Assembly: GCA_041390825.1 (NCBI GenBank)
Contig: JAWKPF010000012.1
Span: 62,001 to 126,000 of the forward strand
Length of the DNA: 64,000 bases
Direction of reading: 5' to 3'
DNA from: Thermomicrobiales bacterium
Lineage (GTDB): Bacteria > Chloroflexota > Chloroflexia > Thermomicrobiales > UBA6265
In this document: one piece after another, positions 35,180-43,568 of the stretch
How the letters are laid out: every line of letters starts with the position of its first letter
How positions within the stretch are numbered: position 1 is the stretch's first letter
Made by a program: the position numbers and the translations under genes
The notes under the pieces: generated by a model
Database searches by the model: none
What the model saw: only the letters and a program-made list of their open reading frames with translations
Told to the model about the DNA's origin: nothing

Positions 35180-35698
35180 ATGTCTGACCGCTCCCAACCC
35201 TCCGGCGGCAAGCGCAAACGAATCAATGCCGAGGTTGCCTCCCCCGGGGCGACACTGGGTGATTGGATTCGCGTAAGCCGCATGCAGCAATCGATGAGTC
35301 AGCGCGAGCTGGCCGATCGATCGGGATTGAGCCGATCTTATCTGTGCGATATTGAGCGTGGGCGTGGCGCCCAGCCGAGTGTGCAAACGCTCGACAAGCT
35401 TGCCGCGGCGCTTGGCGTTTCGCGAATGGAGCTTCTGCGCGCCGCGGGCATCATCGAGCCGAACCCGGGTCAGGAGCGCTCTGACCGGGAACGGCGCTTT
35501 GCCGCCCTCTTCCGCGACCTGAGCCCGAAGGGGAAGGACGCGGTCGAGCGCTTCGCCCGTTTTACTCATGCCGAGGAGCACCGCTGGGTTCAGCCGAAAC
35601 TCCCCGACCGCAAGGGAGCGACCAACGAGTCGCTTCCGGCGCAGCCGGGCCCGCTGCTCTTCGACTCATCGCTCGGTGATGGCGACGTTGGGGTCTAG
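35180..35698 (+). CDS. XRE-family transcriptional regulator
   Basis: A 172-residue DNA-binding protein. The helix-turn-helix is at about residues 30-85: LGDWIRVSRMQQSMSQRELADRSGLSRSYLCDIERGR, then PSVQTLDKLAAALGVSRMELLRAAG. The C-terminal third is uncharacterised and lacks a cupin. ATG 35180 follows GGAAGGA. A free-standing gene with its own terminator; target unknown. Confidence 0.88.
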   Translation: MSDRSQPSGGKRKRINAEVASPGATLGDWIRVSRMQQSMSQRELADRSGLSRSYLCDIERGRGAQPSVQTLDKLAAALGVSRMELLRAAGIIEPNPGQERSDRERRFAALFRDLSPKGKDAVERFARFTHAEEHRWVQPKLPDRKGATNESLPAQPGPLLFDSSLGDGDVGV

Positions 35699-35719
35699 TT
35701 TCTGAGTGAACGAGCAACA

Positions 35720-35749
35720 GTGCCCGGTTCGATGACACGAGCCGGGCAC
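35720..35749 (+). terminator. Terminator hairpin after the XRE gene
   Basis: An 11-bp stem GTGCCCGGTTC / GAGCCGGGCAC (one G-U) with an 8-nt loop, 21 bp after the stop. No long U-run follows. Confidence 0.5.
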
Positions 35750-35894
35750 CGTCGTTCCGGTGGGCGTGTTTTGCGCGTGATCCGGAGCGTGCCGGGCAGC
35801 TTTTCCGTGCCGAGCGACTTTTTTCCGATGCAGCCGAGATAGGCTGCACAGGCGGGTCGATGAGAATCCGTGGCCCGGCGCGTCTCGGGATAAC

Positions 35895-36185
35895 CTACTC
35901 CGCGACCAGTTCGTAGATTTCGCGGCCTCTCTCAGCGAGCAGGGGCACGACCTCGCCGAGAATCAGCCGCTGAAACTCCGGATTCTCCCGATGGGCCGCG
36001 AACGCCGCTTCATCCGTGTATTGCTCGTAGAGCAAGAAGACATTCGGATCATCGACCGATCGATTGATGATGTATCTGTGACAGCCCGGTTCGGCGTTCG
36101 CCGAAGGCGTCATCTCGGCGAGCAGGGCCGCCACATCATCTCCAGCGCCATCTCGAGCAACAAACCGCGCGACCACCACGTACAT
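35895..36185 (-). CDS. Antibiotic biosynthesis monooxygenase (ABM) domain protein
   Basis: A 96-residue single ABM domain: YVVVARFVARDGAGDDVAALLAEM, EPGCHRYIINRSVDDPNVFLLYEQYTDEAAFAAHRENPEFQRL. Such small proteins act as putative quinol monooxygenases or autoinducer-2-like degraders; activity is not assigned. ATG 36185 has GAGGAGAT upstream; the longer frame to 36248 lacks a site. It lies 89 bp upstream of proC on the opposite-reading end (proC stop at 36275), so both read leftwards. Confidence 0.85.
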   Translation of the reverse strand: MYVVVARFVARDGAGDDVAALLAEMTPSANAEPGCHRYIINRSVDDPNVFLLYEQYTDEAAFAAHRENPEFQRLILGEVVPLLAERGREIYELVAE

Positions 36186-36274
36186 CGATCGATCTCCTCG
36201 TGTGCCAGAGCGGGAGCTCAGACTCCAGAAACGCCCGGTGAATCTCATTCCCTGAACCCAAACAGGGAACTTGC

Positions 36275-37117
36275 TTACTCGTTCTTTGCCAACTCCTGCG
36301 TGCGCTGAAACGCGGCGTACACCGCCTTGGAGTAGATCGTCCGCAGCGAGCCTTTTTCCATCTGGTAGATCGCTTCGGCCGACGTTCCGCCCGGGGATGT
36401 GACCATGTTGCGCAGTTCCGCCATATGCTTCCCGGAATCGCGGGCAAATTCCACCGATCCCGACACCGTCTGCAGCACGATCTCCTCCGCGATACGTCGC
36501 GGGAACCCCATGTGCACCCCGGCGTCGATGAGCGCTTCCATCATCAGGAAGACATAGGTGGGACCGGTGCCGGACAGCGCGGTCGCCATGTCGACATACT
36601 TTTCAGTCTCGACCCAGAGTTCCTTGCCAAGCGCGCCGAGCACGCTGCGTACCTGTGACATGCGCGCATCTGACACAGCGGGTGTCGATGTCCAGACCAG
36701 CATTCCCTGGCCGATCTGCGCCGGGGTGTTTGGCATGACGCGGACCAGCGCCTCGTGATCGAGCCCGCCGCGGAGCTTGTTGAAGGTCGTTCCAGCCAGG
36801 ATCGAGATCACCACCTGATCTTCACGTAACTGGCCGTTCAGTTGCCGCATGATCGGCGCCAGCACTTGTGGTTTTACCGTCAGGACGACCAGATCGGCCG
36901 CCTGCGCCGCATCCAGATTCGACTCGCACACCGATATGCCGTATCGCTCCGCAAGCTGGTTGCGCCGATCCAAACGCGGATGCGAGGCCACGATCTGTCC
37001 TGGGTCGACCAACCCTCGAGCAAGCAAGCCGGCCAGCATGGCTTCACCCATGACCCCGCTGCCGACAAAGGCAACCCTCACTCCGGCGAGCGGAGCAATC
37101 GATTCTGTGTTCGTCAT
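36275..37117 (-). CDS. proC: Pyrroline-5-carboxylate reductase
   Basis: Last step of proline synthesis, NAD(P)H-dependent. The 280 residues show VAFVGSGVMGEAMLAGLL (Rossmann loop), LTVKPQVLAPIM, ISILAGTTF, VRVMPNTPAQIGQG and the C-terminal ALSGTGPTYVFLMMEALIDAGVHMG, SPGGTSAEAI. The real start is ATG 37117; a much longer in-frame reading upstream is not coding. The intergenic heptad repeat begins 17 bp upstream of it. Confidence 0.95.
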   Translation of the reverse strand: MTNTESIAPLAGVRVAFVGSGVMGEAMLAGLLARGLVDPGQIVASHPRLDRRNQLAERYGISVCESNLDAAQAADLVVLTVKPQVLAPIMRQLNGQLREDQVVISILAGTTFNKLRGGLDHEALVRVMPNTPAQIGQGMLVWTSTPAVSDARMSQVRSVLGALGKELWVETEKYVDMATALSGTGPTYVFLMMEALIDAGVHMGFPRRIAEEIVLQTVSGSVEFARDSGKHMAELRNMVTSPGGTSAEAIYQMEKGSLRTIYSKAVYAAFQRTQELAKNE

Positions 37118-37133
37118 TGGTTTCTCGAGTTTA

Positions 37134-37245
37134 GTGTCCAGAGTCCAGAGTCCAGAGGCCAGGGTCCAAAGGGTCGAGTTTTGTGCTCCAGGCGGATCCT
37201 GGACTACAGGATGCAACGATCCGTCTGGCCCTCGAACCCTGGACC
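37134..37245. repeat. Heptad intergenic repeat element, copy 3
   Basis: Two perfect and several degenerate copies of CCAGAGT at 37138-37173, GATCCTGGACTACAGGATG near 37194, and a distant CCCTGGACC arm at 37237-37245. It fills most of the gap between the divergent proC and YyaL genes. Confidence 0.55.
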
Positions 37246-37348
37246 AACGATCATCTCGGCATTGTATCCGGCGCCTCAGCCGGACCGTGCGAGAATTGCA
37301 ACGCTCTGGCCGGTATCGAGCGCGGCCGCACTTCGAAAGGCCACCGAT

Positions 37349-39424
37349 ATGACCAACCGCCTTGCCACATCCTCCAGCCCATACCTCCAGCAACACAAGG
37401 ACAACCCGGTCGATTGGTACCCGTGGGGAGATGAAGCCCTCGAACTGGCAACACGCGAACAAAAGCCGATCTTCCTTAGCGTCGGCTATTCGTCGTGTCA
37501 TTGGTGCCATGTCATGGCCCATGAATCGTTCGAGGACCCGGAAACCGCGGCGTTCATGAACGAGCACTTCGTCAATATCAAGGTCGATCGCGAGGAACGC
37601 CCCGATATCGACTCCATCTACATGACCGCCGTGCAGGCGCTCACGGGTCACGGCGGCTGGCCGATGAGCGTCTTCCTGACGCCGGAGCAGGTTCCCTACT
37701 ACGGAGGCACCTACTGGCCGCCGCAGCCACGCCAGGGCATGCCATCGTTCCGCCAGGTGTTGGAAGCGGTTGCTGACGCCTGGGAGAACAAGCGCGAGGA
37801 TGTCCAGGAGAACGCTCAGAACGTCAAGCAATTCCTCGAAGCGGCCGCAACCCGGGTGCCGCGCGCGACTGAGCTGTCCGAAGATCTCTACGACGAAGCC
37901 GTCAAAGCCTTCTCCCAGTCATTCGACAGCACGTACGGCGGTTTTGGCAACGCTCCGAAGTTCCCCCAGCCTTCGATCATCGAGTTTTTGCAGCGATTCA
38001 TTCGTCGCCGCAACGACACACGCGCAATTCGCATGGTGGAACTGACGCTCGACCAAATGGCCGCTGGCGGTATCAACGATCAGATCGGCGGCGGCTTTCA
38101 TCGCTACTCGGTCGATGCCCAGTGGCTCGTGCCGCATTTCGAAAAGATGCTGTACGACAACGCCCAGCTCGCGCAGGTGTACCTGGACGCGTATCGGCAG
38201 TTCGGCCACGAGCGCTATGCCACCGTGGTCCAGCAGACCCTCCGCTGGGTTCTCCGCGAGATGACTGCCCCGGAGGGAGGCTTCTACTCGGCCCAGGACG
38301 CCGATACAGAGGGCGAAGAGGGGCTCTTCTACCTCTGGACCCCGGAGGAGATCGACGCGGTCCTCTCCGAGGAAGACGCAGCCATTGCCAAGCTCTACTG
38401 GACAATCGAGCCCGGCGGAAACTTCGAGGGACGCACGATTCTCACCAATCGGGTTTCCTACGAGGAGGTCGCGCGCCGTCTTGGTATCAAGCTCGATGTG
38501 GTTGCCCCGCGTATCGAGACCATTCGCGGCGCTCTGCTGGCAGCACGCAACCAACGCGTTCGACCCGGCCGCGATGAGAAGATCATCGCTTCCTGGAACG
38601 GCATGATGATTCGCCCGATGGCCGAAGCGGGAGTCGTGTACCGCGATCCCGCGTTCACCGAAGCTGCGGTCCGGGCGGGATCGTTCTTGCTCGACACGCT
38701 CTTCCCGGAATCAGGTGGGCTGCATTCCATCCGCAACGGAGTCCCCGGCGCAGGAGCCTTCCTCGATGACTATGCGCACGCCATCGATGCGTTCCTCGCG
38801 CTCTACCAAACGACGTTCGACCGACGGTGGTTCGAGGCCGCCCTTCGCCTGACCACCACGGTCGTCGATCAGTTCAGCGACGATGAAACCGGACTCTTCT
38901 TCGATGCAGCCAGTTCGGCAGAAGCGCTCGTCACGCGCCCCCGAGATCTGCAAGATGGAGCGACTCCTTCGGGAAACGCGGTCTTTGCCATCGATCTGGT
39001 GACGCTGAATCACATCACCATGGACGAGGAATACCGTGCTCGGGCCGAGGCCATTCTCCGCACGCTGGCCTCGGTCGTCTCCAGCCAGCCGCTTGGCGTC
39101 AGCAAAGCGCTGTGCGCCATCGAAGCCTATCTCGCATCGGCTCAGGAAATCGCCATCGCGGCGCGCGCCGGTGACGAGCGGATCGGTGACTTCCAGCAGG
39201 TCTACTTCGACCGCTACAACCCGAATTCCATCATCGGCCTCGCGGTCGACGGCGACGAAGCCGCCATCGCCGGAATGCCGTTCCTGGAATATCGCCCGCT
39301 CCGAGACGGAGAACCGGCCGCCTATCTCTGTGAGCACTTCACCTGCTTGCCACCAGTCACAACGACGGAAGCACTGGGCAAGCTCCTCGACCGTGGCACT
39401 GGAATCACCTGGAGGTGGTTCTGA
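37349..39424 (+). CDS. YyaL-type thioredoxin-domain protein (DUF255 / spermatogenesis-associated 20 family)
   Basis: A 691-residue protein in which an N-terminal thioredoxin-like domain (SPYLQQHKDNPVDWYPWGDEAL; SVGYSSCHWCHVMAHESFED with the CxxC pair; GGWPMSVFLTPEQ) precedes an (alpha/alpha) barrel like that of N-acylglucosamine 2-epimerases (GGINDQIGGGFHRYSVD, FYSAQDADTEGEEG, WNGMMI, LDDYA). Function in bacteria is uncertain. ATG 37349; the long frame upstream covers the repeat region and is rejected. Normal length for the family. Confidence 0.92.
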   Translation: MTNRLATSSSPYLQQHKDNPVDWYPWGDEALELATREQKPIFLSVGYSSCHWCHVMAHESFEDPETAAFMNEHFVNIKVDREERPDIDSIYMTAVQALTGHGGWPMSVFLTPEQVPYYGGTYWPPQPRQGMPSFRQVLEAVADAWENKREDVQENAQNVKQFLEAAATRVPRATELSEDLYDEAVKAFSQSFDSTYGGFGNAPKFPQPSIIEFLQRFIRRRNDTRAIRMVELTLDQMAAGGINDQIGGGFHRYSVDAQWLVPHFEKMLYDNAQLAQVYLDAYRQFGHERYATVVQQTLRWVLREMTAPEGGFYSAQDADTEGEEGLFYLWTPEEIDAVLSEEDAAIAKLYWTIEPGGNFEGRTILTNRVSYEEVARRLGIKLDVVAPRIETIRGALLAARNQRVRPGRDEKIIASWNGMMIRPMAEAGVVYRDPAFTEAAVRAGSFLLDTLFPESGGLHSIRNGVPGAGAFLDDYAHAIDAFLALYQTTFDRRWFEAALRLTTTVVDQFSDDETGLFFDAASSAEALVTRPRDLQDGATPSGNAVFAIDLVTLNHITMDEEYRARAEAILRTLASVVSSQPLGVSKALCAIEAYLASAQEIAIAARAGDERIGDFQQVYFDRYNPNSIIGLAVDGDEAAIAGMPFLEYRPLRDGEPAAYLCEHFTCLPPVTTTEALGKLLDRGTGITWRWF

Positions 39425-39425
39425 T

Positions 39426-39458
39426 GCAGGTCTGGCATTCGTGAGCTCGCAGACCTGC
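39426..39458 (+). terminator. Hairpin after the YyaL gene
   Basis: A 9-bp inverted repeat GCAGGTCTG (39426-39434) / CAGACCTGC (39450-39458) directly after the stop, with the heptad repeat copy 4 immediately behind. No U-tract. Confidence 0.4.
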
Positions 39459-39459
39459 A

Positions 39460-39490
39460 CCGGACTCTGGACGCTGGACGCTCGGCCCTG
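39460..39490. repeat. Heptad intergenic repeat element, copy 4
   Basis: GGACTCT-GGACGCT-GGACGCT in tandem followed by CGGCCCTGA, in the 83-bp gap between the YyaL gene and the convergent FAH-family gene. Confidence 0.5.
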
Positions 39491-39507
39491 AACCATTCCC
39501 CGCAGGC

Positions 39508-40266
39508 TCAGTTCACCGAATTGGCCAGCGTTCCGATGCCGCTGACGCTCACCTCGATCTGATCTCCGGCTTTCATCGGCCCCACGTTGAACGGGGTGCC
39601 CGTCAAGATCAGGTCGCCCGGGTCGAGTGTCATGATGTGGCTGATGTATTCCACCAGCTGGGGGACCGGAAAGTGCATCGTGGATACTGCCTGGTTCTGG
39701 CGCAGTTCGCCGTTGAGCCGTGACTGCACGACCGCTTGAGCGAGATCGAGTTCCGTCTCGATCCACGGTCCCACTGGGCAATAGGTGTGGAAGCCTTTCG
39801 CCCGTACCCATTGCCCGTCTTTCTTCTGCAACGTCCGGTCCGACACGTCGTTCGCGCAGGTGAACCCGGCGATGTAGTTCCTCCATTCCGAACGGGGAAC
39901 ATCCCGCGCCGTCTTTCCGATCACCAGCGCCAGCTCCGCTTCGTAGTCGGTCTGATGCTCCGGGTTCGCGATTCTGATCGTCTCACCAGGGCCGATCACA
40001 GATGACGTCGGTTTCATGAAGAGTACGGGCTCGTCGGGAATCTTTCGGTTCGGATCCCGTTCGGTCACGTGATCGAGGTAGTTGAGACCGACGCAGACGA
40101 TCTTCCCCGGAGCAAGCGGGGCAACCAATCGCCCCTCGCTCTCGATCTTTGCGCCCTTCACGGGAGCCAGCCAATCGTCCCCCTCCCAGGCGAACCATTC
40201 GGTCTTGTCGATCACGACCCGACGCGGCGTCGTCTCGCTGTCGAGCACCACACGTCCCAATCGCAT
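39508..40266 (-). CDS. Fumarylacetoacetate hydrolase family protein
   Basis: A 252-residue FAH-fold enzyme. Key features: IVCVGLNYLDHVTERD, PDEPVLFMKPTSSVIGPGETI, TDYEAELALVIGKTARDV (metal glutamates), FTCANDVSDRTLQ, GFHTYCPVGPWI and DLILTGTPFNVGPM. Members include 2-oxo-hepta-3-ene-dioate isomerase/decarboxylases and acylpyruvases; exact substrate unknown. ATG 40266 with AGGAGG eight bases upstream excludes the longer frame. Confidence 0.92.
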   Translation of the reverse strand: MRLGRVVLDSETTPRRVVIDKTEWFAWEGDDWLAPVKGAKIESEGRLVAPLAPGKIVCVGLNYLDHVTERDPNRKIPDEPVLFMKPTSSVIGPGETIRIANPEHQTDYEAELALVIGKTARDVPRSEWRNYIAGFTCANDVSDRTLQKKDGQWVRAKGFHTYCPVGPWIETELDLAQAVVQSRLNGELRQNQAVSTMHFPVPQLVEYISHIMTLDPGDLILTGTPFNVGPMKAGDQIEVSVSGIGTLANSVN

Positions 40267-40416
40267 GCCATTCCTCCTGTTGCGACTCGTGCGCAGCCGA
40301 CCGAATCCTACCCGTATCGAGCCTGCCAGGATGCGCGTCGATTCGCCGTCTCGTCGTTCTGACGAGTACACTCAGCCCAGGAAGCCTGCACGCGTTGCGA
40401 TCCTCGATCCGCCCTC

Positions 40417-41190
40417 ATGCCAGACCTTTTTCTCGAACTTCGATCCCGGGACGATCCCTCCGGTCTGACTCCGCCACCCCTCGGCGAAGAGGACGCCTTG
40501 CGCCTGCTCGAGAGCGCCGAGTTCACGGCAGCGAAGCTCATACCATGGGGTTCCAACTACTCCTTCGCCGTCGCGCTAACCGATCCGAACGGGCTCGAGC
40601 AACTCGCTATTTACAAACCACGCGCTGGCGAGGCTCCGCTCCATGATTTCCGTTCTGGCACCTTGTTTCGCCGCGAAGTCGCGGCCTACCGGCTGAGCAA
40701 ACGTCTGGGATGGGGGCTCGTGCCGCCCACGGTGATCCGCTCGGGGCCGCATGGCACGGGCAGTTTGCAGCTCTACGTCCAGCCCGCGGCCGAAGTCGAC
40801 GATCCGCATGAGTTCTGGGGCGATCTTTGTCTCGAAAACGAGCGGATCGTCCTGTTCGATCACATCAGCAACAACGCCGATCGGAAACTCTCCCATTGCC
40901 TGCTCGACTCCGTTGGCAAGCGTTGGGGGATCGACCATGGTCTCACATTCAACGAGGTTCCCAAGCTGCGCACGGTCATGTGGCAGTTTGCCGGCATGCC
41001 GATCGCCGACCCGCTTCGTGCCGATCTCCGTTCGATCCTCGAACAGCGTGACGACTATGCGGACGATTTCCGCGCCCTTCTTCATCGTTCCGAGATCGAC
41101 GCCTTTTTCGCTCGTGTGGAAGCTCTCGTCGAGTCCGGTTGCTACCCTGACCTCAATCCCTATCGCAATATTCCCTACGGCTGGTGGTAG
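40417..41190 (+). CDS. SCO1664-like protein with phosphatidylinositol-kinase-like fold
   Basis: A 257-residue cytoplasmic protein similar to the SCO1664 family, distantly related to PI3/4-kinase and HipA catalytic domains. Candidate ATP-binding lysine in LAIYKPRAGE, then LFRREVAAYRLSKRLGWGLVPPTV, the catalytic-loop-like FDHISNNADRKLSH and metal-binding IDHGLTF. Substrate not known in any member. Stands alone between the divergent FAH gene and rpsU. Confidence 0.8.
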   Translation: MPDLFLELRSRDDPSGLTPPPLGEEDALRLLESAEFTAAKLIPWGSNYSFAVALTDPNGLEQLAIYKPRAGEAPLHDFRSGTLFRREVAAYRLSKRLGWGLVPPTVIRSGPHGTGSLQLYVQPAAEVDDPHEFWGDLCLENERIVLFDHISNNADRKLSHCLLDSVGKRWGIDHGLTFNEVPKLRTVMWQFAGMPIADPLRADLRSILEQRDDYADDFRALLHRSEIDAFFARVEALVESGCYPDLNPYRNIPYGWW

Positions 41191-41244
41191 GGACGGCTGC
41201 GACGCTCCGCATCCGACGCAGTTCCCCGATACCCGCTCGTCGTC

Positions 41245-41253
41245 TGCTATACT
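41245..41253 (+). promoter_or_regulatory. Extended -10 promoter for rpsU
   Basis: TGC-TATACT (41245-41253), the consensus TGnTATAAT type, about 85 bp before the rpsU ATG. No convincing -35 is visible, as expected for extended -10 promoters. Confidence 0.45.
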
Positions 41254-41337
41254 CGTATGTCGGAATCATCCGGCGGTCATGTGCTGCGCCATTTGCGCTG
41301 GCAGGGCTTCTAGAAAAGGACAGGGATCAACTACCGC

Positions 41338-41520
41338 ATGCATGTCGAGCTTCGCGATTCTGAATCGTTCGATCAGCTGCTGCGCCGCTTCACCAAGGGG
41401 ATCGAGCGCTCAGGCGTGATCCGCGAGCATCGCCGCGGTCTGCGCTTCATTAGCACCCAGGAAGAGAACCGCGCCAAGCGCCGCAAGGCCGAGCGCCGTC
41501 GCCGCCGCACCCAGAGCTAA
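41338..41520 (+). CDS. rpsU: 30S ribosomal protein bS21
   Basis: A 60-residue basic ribosomal protein: the family pattern VELRDSESFDQLLRRFTKGIERSGVIREHRRG followed by an Arg/Lys-rich tail (AKRRKAERRRRRTQS). ATG 41338. A monocistronic gene with its own promoter candidate. Confidence 0.93.
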   Translation: MHVELRDSESFDQLLRRFTKGIERSGVIREHRRGLRFISTQEENRAKRRKAERRRRRTQS

Positions 41521-41625
41521 TCGAACCGCACCGATCGGTCATCGTTGCCGGTCGTCACATGAGATAACCTTCGAGCCGGTTTCGCTTGCGACCGGCTCGT
41601 TTTGTCGGAAGGAACACGCGATTTA

Positions 41626-42441
41626 GTGTCCGGGCCCCTGACTCTCGACTGGTTTCAGATCACCGAGCCCTCGCCAGGCGTTTTCGCCATCCACGAGCCG
41701 CTTCAGATCGAGCACGTGCTGAGCTATCTCATCGTCGGCAACGAGCGCGCCATGCTCATCGATTCCGGCACGGGCGCGTGCAGCATGAAGGCCGCGGTCG
41801 AAACCATCACCGACCTGCCGGTCCTGCTCGTCAACAGCCATACGCATTGGGACCATGTCGGGAGCAACGACGAGTTCGCCGAGATTGCGGTTCATCGCGC
41901 TGAGGCGCATGAGCTTGCCCGAACATATTCGCCCGAAGAGATCGCGGCCTTTTTCGCCGAGGACCAGCTGCTCGGCCCACTGCCACCAGGTGTCACGCTG
42001 GAATCCATCACTATCGGCGCCTCTACACCAACGCTCTTGCTCGATGGAGATGAATCGTTCGATCTCGGTGGCCGCGTGATCCGCGCGATCCATACCCCCG
42101 GCCACGCTCCTGGTCTTCTGTCATTCATCGATGATGCAAATGGAGTGCTCTTCACGACCGATACCGCGTATCTCGGTCACCTCTACGTCTATTCAGACGA
42201 TACCGACATCGATGTCTACATCGACTCGATGGATCTCCTCGCCGAGCTCGTACCGCGTCTGAACTATGTTCATCCTTCGCACAGCACCGATCTCATGCCG
42301 GCCGAGCTCCTGCCGGCAATGCGCGATGCCCTCATCGAAGTGCGCGCCGGCAAAGAGCCAGACTCCGTCGATGATGTGAAAGCGACCTATCGGTACGACG
42401 GATTCGGTGTCTATGGGCCGCTCCCAGGGGGAGTCCGCTAG
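41626..42441 (+). CDS. MBL-fold metallo-hydrolase
   Basis: A 271-residue metallo-beta-lactamase-fold hydrolase. Metal ligands: NSHTHWDHVGSN (HxHxDH), IHTPGHAPGLLSF, FTTDTAYLG (bridging Asp), VHPSHSTDL. Start uncertain: GTG 41626 behind GGAAGGA (12 nt) is preferred over TTG 41602. The neighbouring holin-like gene begins 5 bp after its stop. Confidence 0.9.
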   Translation: MSGPLTLDWFQITEPSPGVFAIHEPLQIEHVLSYLIVGNERAMLIDSGTGACSMKAAVETITDLPVLLVNSHTHWDHVGSNDEFAEIAVHRAEAHELARTYSPEEIAAFFAEDQLLGPLPPGVTLESITIGASTPTLLLDGDESFDLGGRVIRAIHTPGHAPGLLSFIDDANGVLFTTDTAYLGHLYVYSDDTDIDVYIDSMDLLAELVPRLNYVHPSHSTDLMPAELLPAMRDALIEVRAGKEPDSVDDVKATYRYDGFGVYGPLPGGVR

Positions 42442-42446
42442 CCTCG

Positions 42447-42797
42447 ATGGTCGCGCGTGTTGTCGCCTACATGCTCGCCGCCAGTGTGGCGGTCCTGACG
42501 GCTGGTGAGATTTTCCAGGGCGGCATCATTACCTACACGAGTGTTCCCGCGGTCCTTGCGTTCGGCCTGATCCTGGGACTCCTCAACGCATTCGTCAAAC
42601 CGGTCCTCGATATCGTCGTCGCGCCGTTGTCTTGTCTGACCTTTGGTCTCATCTCTGGCGCGCTCAACTTCCTCATCTTCGGAGTCGCGGCCGTCATCGC
42701 TCCCGGGATCGACGCGAGCATCTGGGGAGTGCTGGTCGGCACGGTGCTCACGACGGTGATCAGCGGGGTCATCTTCGCGATTCTCGACGAGCGATGA
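42447..42797 (+). CDS. Phage holin family / YvlD-like membrane protein
   Basis: A 116-residue protein with four transmembrane helices and the family pattern AFGLILGLLNAFVKPVLDIVVAPLSCLTFGLISGALNFLIF. These proteins are chromosomal and are not phage-derived despite the name; function unknown. Co-directional with the MBL gene, 5 bp apart. Confidence 0.88.
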   Translation: MVARVVAYMLAASVAVLTAGEIFQGGIITYTSVPAVLAFGLILGLLNAFVKPVLDIVVAPLSCLTFGLISGALNFLIFGVAAVIAPGIDASIWGVLVGTVLTTVISGVIFAILDER

Positions 42798-42938
42798 TGT
42801 CTCTGTTCGCTCCGGGCTTCTCGCTGTGTCTCTGGCTCGGCGGCGCCACCTCCCCACAAAGCACCACTAACGTCTCGGCAAACTCGTGGATTCCGAACCG
42901 GCACATGAACATGACAATCGTGTAGCTAGGTAGGGGAA

Positions 42939-43568
42939 ATGGCACCCAGGAAACGGGTCAAGCGCACATACCCGCCGCTCTCCGGTCGCATCGATCGCCA
43001 CGAGTTCGACCCTCCTCTCACGATCGGTCTCATTTCCGATACCCACATCTTCGAAGGGGGCGGTTCCCGGCCGTTCCCCGAGCCCGTGCTCGATCTCTTC
43101 CGGCGCTTCGATGTCGGATTGATCGTTCACGGTGGTGACGTCGTCACGCGATCGGTGCTCGATCGTCTCGCGACGGTTGCCCCGACCCTCGCCGTCCACG
43201 GAAACAACGACCCGGTCGAGCTTTGGCAGGAGCTTCCCGAGCGCATCATTCTCACCGTGGGCGCGCGGCGTATTGGCATCGTTCACGGTCATGGCGGGCC
43301 AAGCGCGCGAGCAACTGCCAGAGCGGCGTTCGATGAGCCGCTCGAAATGGTGGTCTATGGGCACAGCCACATCCCCAAGATCGAGAAGGAGGACGGCGTC
43401 GTCTACTTCAACCCCGGCTCCGCAACCGATCGCCGCTGGTCGGCCCATTTCGGTATCGGCATCGTGACGATCGATGAGCAGGGCATTCGGCCGGAACTGA
43501 TATTGTTCGACGCAGCCGCGCATCTGTCCTCGATCGAGCCGCACCCACCGTCAGGAGCCAACACATGA
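42939..43568 (+). CDS. YfcE/MJ0936-type metallophosphoesterase
   Basis: A 209-residue phosphodiesterase: IGLISDTHIF (DxH), LIVHGGDVVT (GD), LAVHGNNDPVE (GNND), GIVHGHGG, VYGHSHIPKIE (GHSH), FNPGSATDRRW. All metal-binding motifs are present. Its stop overlaps the ATG of the aminotransferase by 4 bp, so the two are coupled. Confidence 0.9.
   Translation: MAPRKRVKRTYPPLSGRIDRHEFDPPLTIGLISDTHIFEGGGSRPFPEPVLDLFRRFDVGLIVHGGDVVTRSVLDRLATVAPTLAVHGNNDPVELWQELPERIILTVGARRIGIVHGHGGPSARATARAAFDEPLEMVVYGHSHIPKIEKEDGVVYFNPGSATDRRWSAHFGIGIVTIDEQGIRPELILFDAAAHLSSIEPHPPSGANT

Noticed and set aside
36275..37831. 518-codon frame containing proC
   Set aside because: The N-terminal half is antisense to the YyaL gene and the heptad repeat; conservation begins at ATG 37117.
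42447..42797. Prophage remnant because of the holin-family name
   Set aside because: These holin-like membrane proteins are ordinary chromosomal genes; no other phage gene is present.
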